In this document: positions 10,928 to 20,908 of the stretch, one piece after another | How positions within the stretch are numbered: position 1 is the first letter of the stretch | Layout of the letters: each line of letters opens with the position of its first letter | Source of the DNA: Gammaproteobacteria bacterium | GTDB taxonomy: Bacteria > Pseudomonadota > Gammaproteobacteria > Steroidobacterales > Steroidobacteraceae | Length of the DNA: 49,095 bases | Assembly: GCA_028870355.1 (NCBI GenBank) | Contig: JAGWPU010000061.1 | Coordinates: forward strand, 1 to 49,095 | Direction of reading: 5' to 3' | Translations under genes and position numbers: made by a program | Notes under the pieces: model-generated | Told to the model about the DNA's origin: nothing | The model's input: the letters and a program-made list of their open reading frames with translations, nothing else | Databases searched by the model: none

Positions 10928-13282
10928 ATGAGTCAGAAGAGAAAGAGTCGGCGTTCCGGTACCCGCGCCCGCGCCACGGTCGCATTGCTCGCCGCGAGCA
11001 GTTCTCTCGGGACGGGAGCCGCGGCGCTCGCGGCGGCCAACGGCGACGGCGCCTCGGCGGCCGGCACGGAACTGCAGACGATCATGGTGACCGCGCTGAA
11101 GCGCAAGGAGCCGCTCGCGAAGGTCCCCGCGAGCATCACGGTGTTCACCGCGGCGACGCTGCAGAACTACAACATCCAGTCGTTCACCGATTACGCGACC
11201 AAGACGCCGAACGTCTCGTTCGGCTTCGGCGGCGGGCCGACGGGCATCGCGGATGCACGCACGGTCGCGATCCGTGGGATCACCGGACAGAATCTGTTCG
11301 GCACCGGCGGCGCGACCGGCTTCTACATCGACGACACGCCGGTCCCGGGTTCGATCGACCCGCGAGTGCTCGACATCAGCAACATCGAGGTGCTGAAGGG
11401 CCCGCAGGGTACCCTGTACGGCGAGAGCTCGCTCGGCGGCAACGTGCGGCTCGTCACGAAGCAGCCGAACCTGTCGCGGGACTCCTTGAGCGTGATGGCG
11501 CAGGCCGGACTCACCTCCGGCGGCGGCAGCGCCGACGGCGGCGGCAACCTGATCGGCAATCTCGTGCTCTCGCCCGGCGTGTTCGCGGTGCGCGCGGTGC
11601 TGTTCGCGAATCACGACGCGGGCTACCTCACGCGCACCTTCCCGGATCCGACGAGCCCGGCCGTGACCAATCCGCTCCTCGCGGTGCCGCGCCATCGCGT
11701 CGGCAATCAAGGCGCGGACACGACCTACGGGGGTTCGATCGCGGCGAAGTGGCAGCTCTCCGACGCGCTGTTCGCGCGCTTTCGCGTGATGTTCCAGGAC
11801 ACCAAGGATCACGGATTCCCGGCGACGTTCGCGCCGCTGCCGTCGTTCAAGCCGGTGTACACCCTGAACCGCGCGTTCGACGTGCAGCCCGAGGCGAGCG
11901 ACGACTGGGCGCTGCCGTCGCTCGACGTCCACTATCACGGGCAGGGCTGGAGCTTCGTCTCCTCGACGAGCTACTTCCATCGCCACACCCGTGACCTCGA
12001 GGACTCGACCTACGGCACGCAGCAGATCCTCTCCGGGTACTACAAGGTGAGCGGCCTGCCGCCCCAGCCCTTCCTCTGGGACGGCGAGCACTACCAGAAC
12101 CAGATCACCGAGGAGATGCGCGCGAGCTTCGATCCCGTCGACGGGGTCAGCGGGATCGTCGGCGTGTACTACTCGCACACCAACACCCGCTTCACGATCC
12201 CGCCGACGCTCGCGACCGGACTCGTCGCCGCGACCGTCGGTGGCCTGCCCGCCTGGCCGAATGACGTGCTGTGGACGCAGAACAACCCGGGCACCGAGCA
12301 GGACTACTCGGTGTTCGGCGAGCTCTATTACCGGTTCCTGACCCGCTACAAGCTCACCCTCGGCGCGCGCGAGTACTGGCTGAAGCAGGTCGCCGATTAC
12401 ACCGCGGACGGCTTCATGAACTTCGGTCCGACGCCGAGCGATCCGCAGCACAACAACCAGAACGGGTTCGATCCGAAGGTCGGCCTGCAGTACCAGATCG
12501 ACCAGAACGCGATGATCTACGCGTCGGCGTCCAAGGGATTCCGCGCGGGCGGCGCGCAGGCCTCGCTCCCGTTCTGCGCGTTGCCGAACCTGCCGGTGAA
12601 CGACATCACGCAGCTGAAGTCGGACACGCTGTGGAGCTACGAGATCGGCACCAAGGTCCAGCTGCCGCAGCCGGGGCTGCTGGTGTCGGCCGCGGCGTTC
12701 CACATCAACTGGGACAACCTCCAGCAACAGGTCGCCCTCCCCTGCGGCGCGTACTTCGACATCAACGGCAACCACGCGAAGATCGACGGCGGCGAGATCG
12801 ACATCTCCGGCCACCTGACGCGCCGGCTCACCCTGCGCTTCGGTGCGGGCTACGAGAAGACGCGGATCACCGATCCGGGTGCGCTCGCGATCGTCGGGGT
12901 CGCGACCGGTTCGCGGATCGCGGGCGTGCCCGCGTGGAGCGCGACCGTCGGCTCGGTCTACCGGCACTCGCTCACCCCGTCGCTCGACGGCTTCGTGTCG
13001 GCGGATTACAGCTACACCGGCAACAGCATCTCGCTGCTGAACGGCGGTGGCGGCGCGCAGGCGACTCGGCCCGCGTACTCGCTCGCGGACCTGCGCTTCG
13101 GGGTCGACGACGGACCGACCGAGGTGTCGCTGAACGTGCACAACCTGACCAACGAGAAGCCGAACCTCGGCGACATCGGCTACGTCGGGTACGCGCAGTA
13201 CGACGCGTCGGGCACCGTGATCCCGCAGGTGGCGACGTTGCAGCCGCTCACCGTCACGCTGCAGTACCGGCGCAGGTTCTAG
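10928..13282 (+). CDS. TonB-dependent outer-membrane receptor (stand-alone)
   Basis: A 784-residue outer-membrane active transporter. A basic N-terminus and a signal peptide (residues about 1-38, ending GAAALAAANG) precede the TonB box LQTIMVTALKR. The plug domain (about 55-165) includes the conserved VLKGPQGTLYGESSLGGNVRLVTKQP. The remainder is a 22-strand barrel ending VTLQYRRRF with a C-terminal aromatic residue as required for Bam insertion. It differs clearly from the receptor pair at 32-40 kb (TonB box and barrel length) and has no sulfotransferase beside it. The cargo is unknown. The adjacent GlxA-family regulator suggests ligand-induced expression. Confidence 0.92.
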   Translation: MSQKRKSRRSGTRARATVALLAASSSLGTGAAALAAANGDGASAAGTELQTIMVTALKRKEPLAKVPASITVFTAATLQNYNIQSFTDYATKTPNVSFGFGGGPTGIADARTVAIRGITGQNLFGTGGATGFYIDDTPVPGSIDPRVLDISNIEVLKGPQGTLYGESSLGGNVRLVTKQPNLSRDSLSVMAQAGLTSGGGSADGGGNLIGNLVLSPGVFAVRAVLFANHDAGYLTRTFPDPTSPAVTNPLLAVPRHRVGNQGADTTYGGSIAAKWQLSDALFARFRVMFQDTKDHGFPATFAPLPSFKPVYTLNRAFDVQPEASDDWALPSLDVHYHGQGWSFVSSTSYFHRHTRDLEDSTYGTQQILSGYYKVSGLPPQPFLWDGEHYQNQITEEMRASFDPVDGVSGIVGVYYSHTNTRFTIPPTLATGLVAATVGGLPAWPNDVLWTQNNPGTEQDYSVFGELYYRFLTRYKLTLGAREYWLKQVADYTADGFMNFGPTPSDPQHNNQNGFDPKVGLQYQIDQNAMIYASASKGFRAGGAQASLPFCALPNLPVNDITQLKSDTLWSYEIGTKVQLPQPGLLVSAAAFHINWDNLQQQVALPCGAYFDINGNHAKIDGGEIDISGHLTRRLTLRFGAGYEKTRITDPGALAIVGVATGSRIAGVPAWSATVGSVYRHSLTPSLDGFVSADYSYTGNSISLLNGGGGAQATRPAYSLADLRFGVDDGPTEVSLNVHNLTNEKPNLGDIGYVGYAQYDASGTVIPQVATLQPLTVTLQYRRRF

Positions 13283-13294
13283 CGCGGCCAGGCT

Positions 13295-13329
13295 CGCCGG
13301 CGGCCCACGGGTGACCTAGGCCGCCGGCG
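13295..13329. terminator. Bidirectional hairpin between TonB receptor and ScfR-type regulator
   Basis: CGCCGGCGGCC (13295-13305) is exactly inverted in GGCCGCCGGCG (13319-13329) around a 13-nt loop that contains the stop codon of the regulator gene. It sits between two convergent genes and could serve both. There is no T-tract. Confidence 0.4.
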
Positions 13330-14815
13330 CCTCGACCGGTGTGCAACTGCGCGGACTGCGCGGGCAGCCGCCGCTGCGCGGGCAGATCACCGACGCCGGG
13401 GCGCCGGCCGCAGCCGCGATCCACGCGATGTTGAGCACCTGCGAGACCGCCCGGATGCTCGCCGCGGCGGACACCGGGATCGGCGCGTCCCCGCCGCGCG
13501 CGCGGCAGGCCGCCGCGACCTCGGCGACGACGCCGTCCGCATCGAACCCCTGCGCCTCGAGCGCGGGCTGCAGGTCGACGCCGACCGAGAGCACGTGGGG
13601 CACCTGGTTCGCATCCCGGGTGACCATCGAGTGGCAGCAATAGAGCCGGTCGCGGACGCCGTCGTTCATCACCGAGATCTGCGAGGTCGGCACGCTCGCC
13701 CGCGACGCCGCCGGCGTCTTGCGCAGCAAGCGGAACACCGCCCAGCGCGGACACGGATCCGAGACCTTGCTCATGTTGCCCCAGGGCAAGGGGATCCCGT
13801 TCGCGCGGTAGACCGCCCGCAGGTATCCGGGCGGATAGGCGTCGAAGAAATGCCAGTGCCGGTACGGCGATACCGCGGTCATCCGCCGCATCACGAGCGC
13901 CGCGGTCACGTCGAGCTTTCTCGCCGCGGTCACGCTGTGCGCCTCGCGGATCAGGAAGCGACGGAACGGGAGCCGTGGACACAGCAGCGCCCCGGCGAAA
14001 AAACTGCACTCGAAATCGCGCCACGCATGCAGCACGTCCTGGGCGCCCATGCCGGCGGCACTCCCGGGCGCATCCCGGTCGCCCGCCGGCGTCGCGCTGT
14101 GCGGCGAGATCAGCCCGTCGCCGTTGTGCAGGATCTTGTGACCGACGAAGAACGCGAGATCGTACTTCAGGCGTGCGGGCTGATTGCGCAGGCGGGTGTT
14201 CACGAGCACCGTGTCGGGGGCCTCGAAGCGCGCGCGCAACAGCGCGTCGCGTCCGCGGCTCGCCGCCTCGTCGAACCAGCGGATCCTCAGCCCGTGCTGC
14301 TTGCAGATCTCGGCGACCTGCTCCGCGGACAGCGGCATGCGGCGCTGGCCCGCCGCCTCCGCCGCACGTTCGATGTCCGGGAAGTCGTTGTGGTGCGTCT
14401 CCTGCCACACGCGGATCAGCAGTTGCGCGAACTGCCGTCCGGTGGTTCCGGTCTGGGACAGGAGCTCGGGCAGCGCGTTCTGCAGCAACTCGTGAGAGAA
14501 CAGGAACGCGGGTTCGAGCGGCATCGCGGCGAGCCCGCCGCGCTCGCGCTTCGGCGGCAGCGCCTCGATTTGCGTATTCTCGTCGAGGAACCAGCGGGGC
14601 TCCTTGCTGAAGATGCCCGCGAGCATCTCCAGCATGTCAGCGGACGGCATCCGCTTGCCGGTCTCGACCATGCTGAGGTAGGACACCGACGGCGCCGCGG
14701 CCGCATCGATCTGCACGCACCGCGCCGACAGCTCATCGAGGGTGAGCCCGTTGCGCTTGCGCAGCGCGCGCAGCTTCGCGCCGAGGAAATGGCCCTGGCG
14801 GATCAGTCCGGACAT
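13316..14815 (-). CDS. XRE-family ScfR/RamB-type regulator (HTH plus ImmA/IrrE-like plus ScfR domains)
   Basis: A 499-residue regulator. An XRE helix-turn-helix at about 12-75 (LRALRKRNGLTLDELSARC and VSYLSMVETGKRMPSADMLEML) is followed by an IrrE/ImmA-like central region (about 150-290, with FFVGHKILHNGDGL where the metallopeptidase motif would be). The C-terminal ScfR domain contains DPCPRWAVFRLL and a Cys-rich tail (CPRSGGCPRSPRSC). This is the short-chain fatty acyl-CoA regulator family; RamB of Corynebacterium, a relative, controls the glyoxylate shunt. Divergent placement 108 bp from aceA, with two palindromes between, strongly suggests it controls aceA-aceK and itself. It probably senses an acyl-CoA or acetate-derived signal (family knowledge plus inference). 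Confidence 0.88.
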   Translation of the reverse strand: MSGLIRQGHFLGAKLRALRKRNGLTLDELSARCVQIDAAAAPSVSYLSMVETGKRMPSADMLEMLAGIFSKEPRWFLDENTQIEALPPKRERGGLAAMPLEPAFLFSHELLQNALPELLSQTGTTGRQFAQLLIRVWQETHHNDFPDIERAAEAAGQRRMPLSAEQVAEICKQHGLRIRWFDEAASRGRDALLRARFEAPDTVLVNTRLRNQPARLKYDLAFFVGHKILHNGDGLISPHSATPAGDRDAPGSAAGMGAQDVLHAWRDFECSFFAGALLCPRLPFRRFLIREAHSVTAARKLDVTAALVMRRMTAVSPYRHWHFFDAYPPGYLRAVYRANGIPLPWGNMSKVSDPCPRWAVFRLLRKTPAASRASVPTSQISVMNDGVRDRLYCCHSMVTRDANQVPHVLSVGVDLQPALEAQGFDADGVVAEVAAACRARGGDAPIPVSAAASIRAVSQVLNIAWIAAAAGAPASVICPRSGGCPRSPRSCTPVEAPAA

Positions 14816-14826
14816 CGCCGCACCGA

Positions 14827-14839
14827 TGTGAACTTCACA
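14827..14839. promoter_or_regulatory. Candidate operator 1 for the ScfR-type regulator
   Basis: TGTGAACTTCACA is a perfect 13-bp palindrome (6-bp arms, one central base), 12 bp upstream of the regulator start. Binding here would block the regulator's own transcription. The same core (GTGAA...TTCAC) recurs 29 bp away at 14856. The minus strand also shows TTGACA at 14846-14841, a possible -35. Confidence 0.6.
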
Positions 14840-14855
14840 ATGTCAAATTTCATCA

Positions 14856-14868
14856 GTGAAAATTTCAC
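14856..14868. promoter_or_regulatory. Candidate operator 2, aceA side
   Basis: GTGAAAATTTCAC is a perfect 13-bp palindrome with 6-bp arms, centred 29 bp from operator 1 (about three helical turns). It lies in a strikingly AT-rich stretch (14840-14880) for this chromosome, the expected place for the aceA promoter. An overlapping inverted repeat TTTCA-TCAG-TGAAA (14848-14861) could be an alternative binding register. Confidence 0.6.
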
Positions 14869-14923
14869 AACTATTAATTTACGCTAGTCCTCGACCCGAA
14901 TCCACCCAACCGAGGAATGCCCG

Positions 14924-16246
14924 ATGATCGATCTCGCGACGAGTGCGCAGAAACTGGTGGCCGAATGGCGCGACGACCCCCGCTGGCGCGGCGTGCGCCG
15001 CCCGTACTCGGCCGACGAGGTCGTGAAGCTCCAGGGGTCGGTGCGGATCGAGTACACCCTCGCCCGCCTCGGTGCCGAGAAGTTCTGGCGCCAGCTGCAC
15101 GAGCTGCCGGTGATCGGCGCGCTCGGCTGCATGAGCGGCAACCAGGCGGTGCAGGCCGTGCAGGCGGGACTGCGGGCGATCTACTGCTCGGGATGGCAGG
15201 TCGCCGGCGACGCGAACACCGCGGGCGAGATGTATCCCGACCAGAGCCTGTATCCGGTCGACTCGGTCCCGCGCATGGTCGAGCGGCTGAACAACGCGCT
15301 GCTGCGCACCGACCAGGTCCAGACGCTCTCCGGCAAGGGCGCCGTCGACTGGCTGGTGCCGATCGTCGCGGACGCGGAGGCGGGATTCGGCGGGAACCTG
15401 AATGCGTTCGAATTGATGAAGGCGATGATCCGCGCGGGCGCCGCGGGAGTCCACTTCGAGGATCAGCTGTCCTCGGCGAAGAAGTGCGGGCACCTCGGCG
15501 GCAAGGTGCTGGTGTCCACCGAGGAAGCGGTCAACAAGCTCGTCTCCGCGCGCCTCGCGAGCGACGTCGTCGGCGTTCCGACGGTGCTGATCGCGCGGAC
15601 CGACGCGGATGCGGCGAACCTGCTGCTCTCCGACCACGACGCGCGCGACCGGGCGTTCCTCACCGGGGAGCGCTCCAGCGAAGGATTCTTCTACGTGAAG
15701 CCCGGCATCGATCAGGCGATCGCCCGCGGGCTCGCGTACGCCCCTTTTGCGGACCTGGTGTGGTGCGAGACCTCGCGGCCGGATCTCGCGCAGGCGAAGC
15801 GATTCGCGGAAGCGATCCGGCGGGAGTTCCCGGACAAGCTCCTCGCGTACAACTGCTCGCCGAGCTTCAACTGGCAGGCGAACCTCGATGCGGATTCGAT
15901 GAAGCACTGGCGCGAAGAGCTCGCGGCGATGGGATATCGCTTCCAGTTCATCACGCTCGCCGGTTGGCACGCGCTCAACATGGCGATGTTCGAGCTCGCC
16001 TCCGCGTACCGCGACGACGGGATGCTCGGTTACTCGCGCCTGCAACAGCGCGAGTTCGCGTCCGAGGCCTCCGGCTACCGCGCGGTGAAGCACCAGGCGT
16101 TCGTCGGCACCGGCTACTTCGACGCGGTGCAATCCGCGGTCACCGCGGGCCAGAGCTCCACCGTCGCGCTCGCGGGCAGCACCGAGACCGAGCAGTTCAC
16201 CGGGCACGGCGGCGATGCCGGTGCGCGCCAGCGGGTCGCGGGATGA
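14924..16246 (+). CDS. aceA: Isocitrate lyase
   Basis: Cleaves isocitrate to glyoxylate and succinate, the first step of the glyoxylate shunt used on acetate, fatty acids and other C2 sources. The 440-residue protein (E. coli 434) carries the signature [12 protein letters not shown] with the catalytic Cys at about residue 188. Mg-binding and substrate motifs are also visible: [33 protein letters not shown] and YNCSPSFNW. It starts at ATG 14924 behind a GAGGA ribosome site. It is followed directly by aceK and is divergent from its presumed regulator. No malate synthase gene is in the window. Confidence 0.97.
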   Translation: MIDLATSAQKLVAEWRDDPRWRGVRRPYSADEVVKLQGSVRIEYTLARLGAEKFWRQLHELPVIGALGCMSGNQAVQAVQAGLRAIYCSGWQVAGDANTAGEMYPDQSLYPVDSVPRMVERLNNALLRTDQVQTLSGKGAVDWLVPIVADAEAGFGGNLNAFELMKAMIRAGAAGVHFEDQLSSAKKCGHLGGKVLVSTEEAVNKLVSARLASDVVGVPTVLIARTDADAANLLLSDHDARDRAFLTGERSSEGFFYVKPGIDQAIARGLAYAPFADLVWCETSRPDLAQAKRFAEAIRREFPDKLLAYNCSPSFNWQANLDADSMKHWREELAAMGYRFQFITLAGWHALNMAMFELASAYRDDGMLGYSRLQQREFASEASGYRAVKHQAFVGTGYFDAVQSAVTAGQSSTVALAGSTETEQFTGHGGDAGARQRVAG

Positions 16247-17975
16247 GGCGTCGCGGACGCTGAGGTCCCGGTCGGTGGAGGCGTCGAGCGCCGCGGCGGT
16301 TGAATCGGAACGGGCCGCCACGGCGATCGCCGCGGCGATCGCGGAGCACTTCCGGGCGTACAACGAGGAGTTCGGCCGGATCACCCGGCGGGCGGCCGAG
16401 CACTTCGCGGCGCGCGACTGGCACGCCGCGGAACGCGATTCGGTCGCAAGAATCGAGCTCTACGAACGCTGCGTCGGCGGCTGCCTCGCGGCGCTCGCCG
16501 ACGATCTCGCGGCGCTGCGCGTCGATCGTCGACCGTGGCCGCAGATCAAGCGGATCTATGCGCGGCTCGTCGACGACCGGCCGGACCCGGATTTCTATCG
16601 AACCTTCTTCAATTCGGTCAGTCGCGACCTGTTCGGCACCGTCGGCGTCGATCCCGAACTCGAGTTCTGCGAGAACAGCGGACGCACCGCCGGCGCCGTG
16701 CCGCTGCGAATCTACCGGGTGAGCGGCGCGCTGCCGGCTGCGGTCCGCGAGCTGCTCGCCGATTTGCCGTTCGCCTCGCAGTTGCGCGATCTCGAGACGG
16801 CGGTGCACCGGATCAGCGCCGATATCGGTCGTTACTTCGATGCGTATCGAACCTCGGCCTCGCCCGAGTCGATCGAATGCGTGGAACCGCTGTTCCATCG
16901 CGGCCATTCGGCGTTCCTGGTCGCCCGGGTCGTCGACGAGATCGCCGTCACGCCGCTGGTGATCGAGTTCTCGCACGGCGAGCACGGGGTCGGCCTGATC
17001 GGCGTGATGGTCTCGCGCATCGAGGTCGGGTCGCTGTTCGGCTTCGAGCGCTCCTATTTCCACGGGGACCTGCCGGCGGTCGGCGCGGCGATCACGCTGC
17101 TGCGCACCCTGATGCCGCGCAAGCCGATCGACGAGCTGTACACCGTGCTCGGCCGCGCGAAGCAGGGCAAGACCGAGCGTTACTTCGCGCTGCGCAAGCA
17201 TCTCGACGGCTCGATCGACAGTTTCGTGCACGCGCCGGGCGAGAAGGGCCTGGTGATGATCGTGTTCACCCTGCCCTCGCACGACCTGGTGTTCAAGGTG
17301 ATCCGCGATCGCTTCGGCGCGCCGAAGCGCACCACGCGCGAGGAGGTGGTCGAGCGCTACCGGTTCGTGTTCCAGCACGATCGAGCCGGTCGCCTCGTCG
17401 ATGCGCAGGAATTCAAGCGCTTGCGTCTGCCGAGGGACCGCTTCATGCCGGCGCTCGCCGAGGAACTGCTGGGCGACGCGGCACGAGCCTGTCGGGTCGA
17501 CGGCGAGGATCTCACGATCGAGCATTGCTATGTCGAGCGACGCCTGCGGCCCCTGAACCTGTTCCTGCGGGAAGCCGATCCCGCCGCCGCCGAGGCCGCG
17601 GTGATCGACTACGGTCAGGCGCTACGGGATCTCGCCGCGAGCAACGTCTTCCCCGGCGATCTGATGCCGAAGAATTTCGGCGTGACCGCGCACGGCGACG
17701 TCGTGTTCTACGACTACGACGAGATCTGCCTGCTGAACGAGTGCGTGTTCCGCGAATTGCCGACCGCACCCTCGGAGGACGAGGAGTCGAGCGCCGAGCC
17801 GTGGTTCTACGTCGGTCCGCACGACGTGTTTCCGGAGCAGTGGCTTCCGTTCCTGTCGATCCCCGCGCCGCTGCAGAGCGTGTTCCTCGAGCGGCACGGG
17901 GAATTGCTCACCGCGCAGTGGTGGCGGCGGATGCAGCAGAGCGTTGCCGACCGTCCACGATCCGGCGCCAGTTGA
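16215..17975 (+). CDS. aceK: Isocitrate dehydrogenase kinase/phosphatase
   Basis: Bifunctional enzyme that phosphorylates and inactivates isocitrate dehydrogenase to send isocitrate into the glyoxylate shunt, and reverses this. The 586-residue frame matches AceK along its length: regulatory N-terminal half ([29 protein letters not shown]), ATP-site Lys in [11 protein letters not shown], and the catalytic segment [15 protein letters not shown] followed by [15 protein letters not shown] 16215 overlaps aceA by 32 bp. A GTG at 16275 behind GAGGT would remove the overlap and fits the usual AceK length slightly better, so the start is uncertain. The 3' end overlaps the convergent peptidase gene by 68 bp. 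Confidence 0.95.
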   Translation: MPVRASGSRDEASRTLRSRSVEASSAAAVESERAATAIAAAIAEHFRAYNEEFGRITRRAAEHFAARDWHAAERDSVARIELYERCVGGCLAALADDLAALRVDRRPWPQIKRIYARLVDDRPDPDFYRTFFNSVSRDLFGTVGVDPELEFCENSGRTAGAVPLRIYRVSGALPAAVRELLADLPFASQLRDLETAVHRISADIGRYFDAYRTSASPESIECVEPLFHRGHSAFLVARVVDEIAVTPLVIEFSHGEHGVGLIGVMVSRIEVGSLFGFERSYFHGDLPAVGAAITLLRTLMPRKPIDELYTVLGRAKQGKTERYFALRKHLDGSIDSFVHAPGEKGLVMIVFTLPSHDLVFKVIRDRFGAPKRTTREEVVERYRFVFQHDRAGRLVDAQEFKRLRLPRDRFMPALAEELLGDAARACRVDGEDLTIEHCYVERRLRPLNLFLREADPAAAEAAVIDYGQALRDLAASNVFPGDLMPKNFGVTAHGDVVFYDYDEICLLNECVFRELPTAPSEDEESSAEPWFYVGPHDVFPEQWLPFLSIPAPLQSVFLERHGELLTAQWWRRMQQSVADRPRSGAS

Positions 17976-20763
17976 TGATCGCGTTCCACAGCAAGCGCTG
18001 ATCGCCACGGTTCAGGTCGCGGTGCATCGGGTTGAAGTCGAACGCGACGACCCGACCCCGCCCGACCGGCATGTCGAAGATCGCCGGCCGACCGATCAGG
18101 TTCGCCGTGCCCCAGGCCTGACCGCTGACCACGAACGGCTCTCCGGGCGGTCCGCCCCAGACCATCACCACGTGGCGCGTGTCGACCGGGCCGTCGAGAC
18201 AGGTCGTGCAGTACGCTTCGTCGAGCCAGCGCCGTGGCATGGAATACAGGGCCTCGCTCTCGCGAAACACCGAGGTGTCTTCCGGGTACCCGTACGCGAT
18301 CGGGTTGTGCGGATGAAGGAAGTGCACGCGGACTTCCGACCCGGGCGTCCGGGTGATCGCGTCGTCCGATGCCGCCGCCGCGGCCCCGCCCGCCCCCGCC
18401 GCGCTGCGAGCGACGCCGCCCGAGACGCGACGAATCCCCTGCACCATGCCGGTCTCGATCGGCAGGAGCGATCCGCTGCTCAGCGTGATGAACAGGCCGC
18501 CGTGATCGACGAAGTGCTGCAGGTGCGCCATGCCGATCCAGCCGATCCCGCCGGTGATGTCCTTCGACGAGGCCGGGGTGCCGAGGTTCGGGGTTTGGGG
18601 CGTCTTCTCGTACGGCATCGGTCCCCAGGCCTTCGGGATCCCATGGATCTGTCCCGCGAGTTCCAGATCGACGCGGCCATAGAGCAGCACGTCGAACTTC
18701 GAGCGCAGGTGGCCGGCGCGGATGTCCTCGTCGCGTACGTAGGTGTACGGGATGTGGCGCCGATCGAGCGAATAGCGGATCCAGCCGATCGAATCGGTGT
18801 CCGCCCACGGAACCCAGAGCCCGAGCCGCGGCACCGGCGCCGCATGCCGGGCGACGTCGGGGACGCGTGACGTGCTCGCGAAGTCGAGATCGAGATGCTG
18901 CGCGACCCGCGCGAGCGCGGGTGCGAGCCCGGATTGCGCCGGCAGGATCCAGCTGCCTTGCGGGTAGTCGGTCCCGTCGACCCGGAACGGGCGCTCGGCG
19001 ATCTCGACGGCGTATTTCGCGAGATCGAATCGCGCCTCGAGGAAGCTTTCCTGTCCGGTGTCGGCGAGCAGGTAGACCGGACCATGGCCCTCGACCGTGC
19101 CGTGCAGCCGCGGCGCGCCCGTGAGGAGCGTGAGCTTCGCGTGCTGGATCGCGCGATCCGCGGTCGGGTACGCCTTCAGGTGATAGTAAGCCGGGAGTTC
19201 CCAGGAGACGTCGTCGTACGGCGGCTTCGCCTCCTTCGGATAGTGCTGGGGCGTCAGCAGGTCGACCGCGTAGTTACGGTAGGGTTGGTCCGCGAGCACG
19301 ACGTAACTGCCGGCCGGATAGTGCCCGTCCGCGAGCGCGAGCGGCGCGTCGGCGACGCGGACCTCGATGTGCTGCTTCTGCAGGCGTTCGACCATCTGCG
19401 CGACCCGGCGCGGGTCGCCCTGGGCGGCGGGGATCACGAAGCCGTACGGCGGTCGCGTGAGGCCCGCCTGCCAGCTGTCGTAGCTCTTGGTGTAGAAGTC
19501 GCGCAGCAGCATCCGGGCGTTCTGGGCGGAGTAGTCGAGCGCGGACAGCAGTCCGGTCTCCTCGTAGTTCACGGTGTCGCGCATCGACCAGAGGAAGTGC
19601 TGCGGCGGCGGCATCAGGCGCCACCAGTGGCGGTTCGTGTTGTGCTTGCCGATCGTCCGCCACATCGTCTCGGCCGAGCCGTTGCCGAAGGTCTCATAGC
19701 CCCGGCCGGTCGAGTTGTGGTTCATCGCGATCGAATCCAGATACAGGTGCGCGAACCCTTCGCCGAAGTTCCAGGTTTCGACTCCTGGCATTCCGAAGCT
19801 GGTCATCGCCGCGACTTCGTGGAAGCTCAGGGCGAGGAACTCGCCGTAGGTGATCGGCGTGATGTGCGGGTTGTACGGTCCGGTCCCGTTCCAGCTCATC
19901 AACAGCGGTTCACTCTCGTGCAGGTCGTGGATCACGACCGGGTGCCACTCGAAGAACATGTGCGCCACCGCCTTGAACGGTGACTGCGTCAGCTGGATCG
20001 CGTCTCGATTGATCCCGACGTAGGTGTAGTGCGCCCAGTAGGGCGGCGCCTGGCGGGGAAGCTTCGCGTAGTCGGTCTTGCCCTTGAGGTAGCGGTAGAA
20101 CCAGTCGACCTGCTTGTCGCGCCCGTCGGGATTCGAGACGGGATTGATCAGGACGACGAGCTTCGATCGAATCCGCCGGATCATCGGGGTGTCGGACACC
20201 GCGAGCCGGTACGCGAGCTCGAGCACCGCTTCGGTCGAGCCGGTCTCGTCGGAATGAAGTGCCGCATTGATGTAGTAGAACGGGCGGGAACCGTGGATCA
20301 GTGCCTTCGCTCGCGCGGCGTCGATGCGCCGCGGATCGGCGAGCAGCGCATTGTCGTGCCGGTAGCGATCGAGCGCACGAATCCCGGCGCGGTTCGCGAT
20401 CGCGATCATGATGATCCTGCGACCCTCGAGCGTGTGTCCGATCGTGAACACGCGTACGCGCGGCGACGCCGCCTGCAGCGCGTCGGCATACGCGTAGGCC
20501 TGCCGGGAGTACAGGAGCTGTCCGGGCGCCCCCATGATCCGGCCGAAGTACGCGAGCGGCGACGGGACGTGCCGGGAGGCCGGCAGGTAGTCGACCCACG
20601 GCGAGGAGAACTGTTTCTCGGTCGTCGCTTTCGCGATCGCGGCGATCGATCCCGGTTCGGCGACGTCGGGCGCCCGAGGGTTCTGGGCCCGGGCCTCGGG
20701 CACGCCGAGCAAGGCCAGCACGAGCACGAGGGGCGCGAGGGCGCGCCGGACGGATAGCGGCAT
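17908..20763 (-). CDS. Exported M14-family (zinc carboxypeptidase-like) metallopeptidase
   Basis: A 951-residue secreted protein. A signal peptide (residues 1-26, ending PEARAQ) is followed by an M14 catalytic domain at about 65-380. Zinc ligands are probably H170 and E173 in NAALHSDETGST and a His in VVIHDLHES (about 279-282). NPVSNPDGRD and INRDAIQLTQ match the substrate-carboxylate-binding motifs of the family. The remaining C-terminal 500 residues contain a glutamine-amidotransferase-like fold, seen in many such bacterial M14 proteins. It probably trims peptides or cell-wall fragments in the periplasm. ATG 20763 is chosen because it begins the signal peptide and has GGGGAG upstream; an in-frame TTG at 20796 is less likely. 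Its last 68 bp are antisense to aceK. Confidence 0.85.
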   Translation of the reverse strand: MPLSVRRALAPLVLVLALLGVPEARAQNPRAPDVAEPGSIAAIAKATTEKQFSSPWVDYLPASRHVPSPLAYFGRIMGAPGQLLYSRQAYAYADALQAASPRVRVFTIGHTLEGRRIIMIAIANRAGIRALDRYRHDNALLADPRRIDAARAKALIHGSRPFYYINAALHSDETGSTEAVLELAYRLAVSDTPMIRRIRSKLVVLINPVSNPDGRDKQVDWFYRYLKGKTDYAKLPRQAPPYWAHYTYVGINRDAIQLTQSPFKAVAHMFFEWHPVVIHDLHESEPLLMSWNGTGPYNPHITPITYGEFLALSFHEVAAMTSFGMPGVETWNFGEGFAHLYLDSIAMNHNSTGRGYETFGNGSAETMWRTIGKHNTNRHWWRLMPPPQHFLWSMRDTVNYEETGLLSALDYSAQNARMLLRDFYTKSYDSWQAGLTRPPYGFVIPAAQGDPRRVAQMVERLQKQHIEVRVADAPLALADGHYPAGSYVVLADQPYRNYAVDLLTPQHYPKEAKPPYDDVSWELPAYYHLKAYPTADRAIQHAKLTLLTGAPRLHGTVEGHGPVYLLADTGQESFLEARFDLAKYAVEIAERPFRVDGTDYPQGSWILPAQSGLAPALARVAQHLDLDFASTSRVPDVARHAAPVPRLGLWVPWADTDSIGWIRYSLDRRHIPYTYVRDEDIRAGHLRSKFDVLLYGRVDLELAGQIHGIPKAWGPMPYEKTPQTPNLGTPASSKDITGGIGWIGMAHLQHFVDHGGLFITLSSGSLLPIETGMVQGIRRVSGGVARSAAGAGGAAAAASDDAITRTPGSEVRVHFLHPHNPIAYGYPEDTSVFRESEALYSMPRRWLDEAYCTTCLDGPVDTRHVVMVWGGPPGEPFVVSGQAWGTANLIGRPAIFDMPVGRGRVVAFDFNPMHRDLNRGDQRLLWNAIINWRRIVDGRQRSAASAATTAR

Positions 20764-20908
20764 GGTGGTGGGCTCCCCGAGACCTGTGAGTTGCAAGCCC
20801 GGTACTCTACCCGGACGGGTCGGACACGAGAATCCCCGAAGGACCGCTCGCGCCGGGGAGGCGTCCCGGGGTGACGGCAGCCGCGTGCCCTCACCCCGCG
20901 ACGGTCGA

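Noticed and set aside
10922-13141. A 739-codon minus-strand frame opposite the first TonB receptor
   Set aside because: Low-complexity Arg/Val/Ala composition and no motifs; the plus strand gives a complete receptor with signal peptide, TonB box, plug and barrel end.
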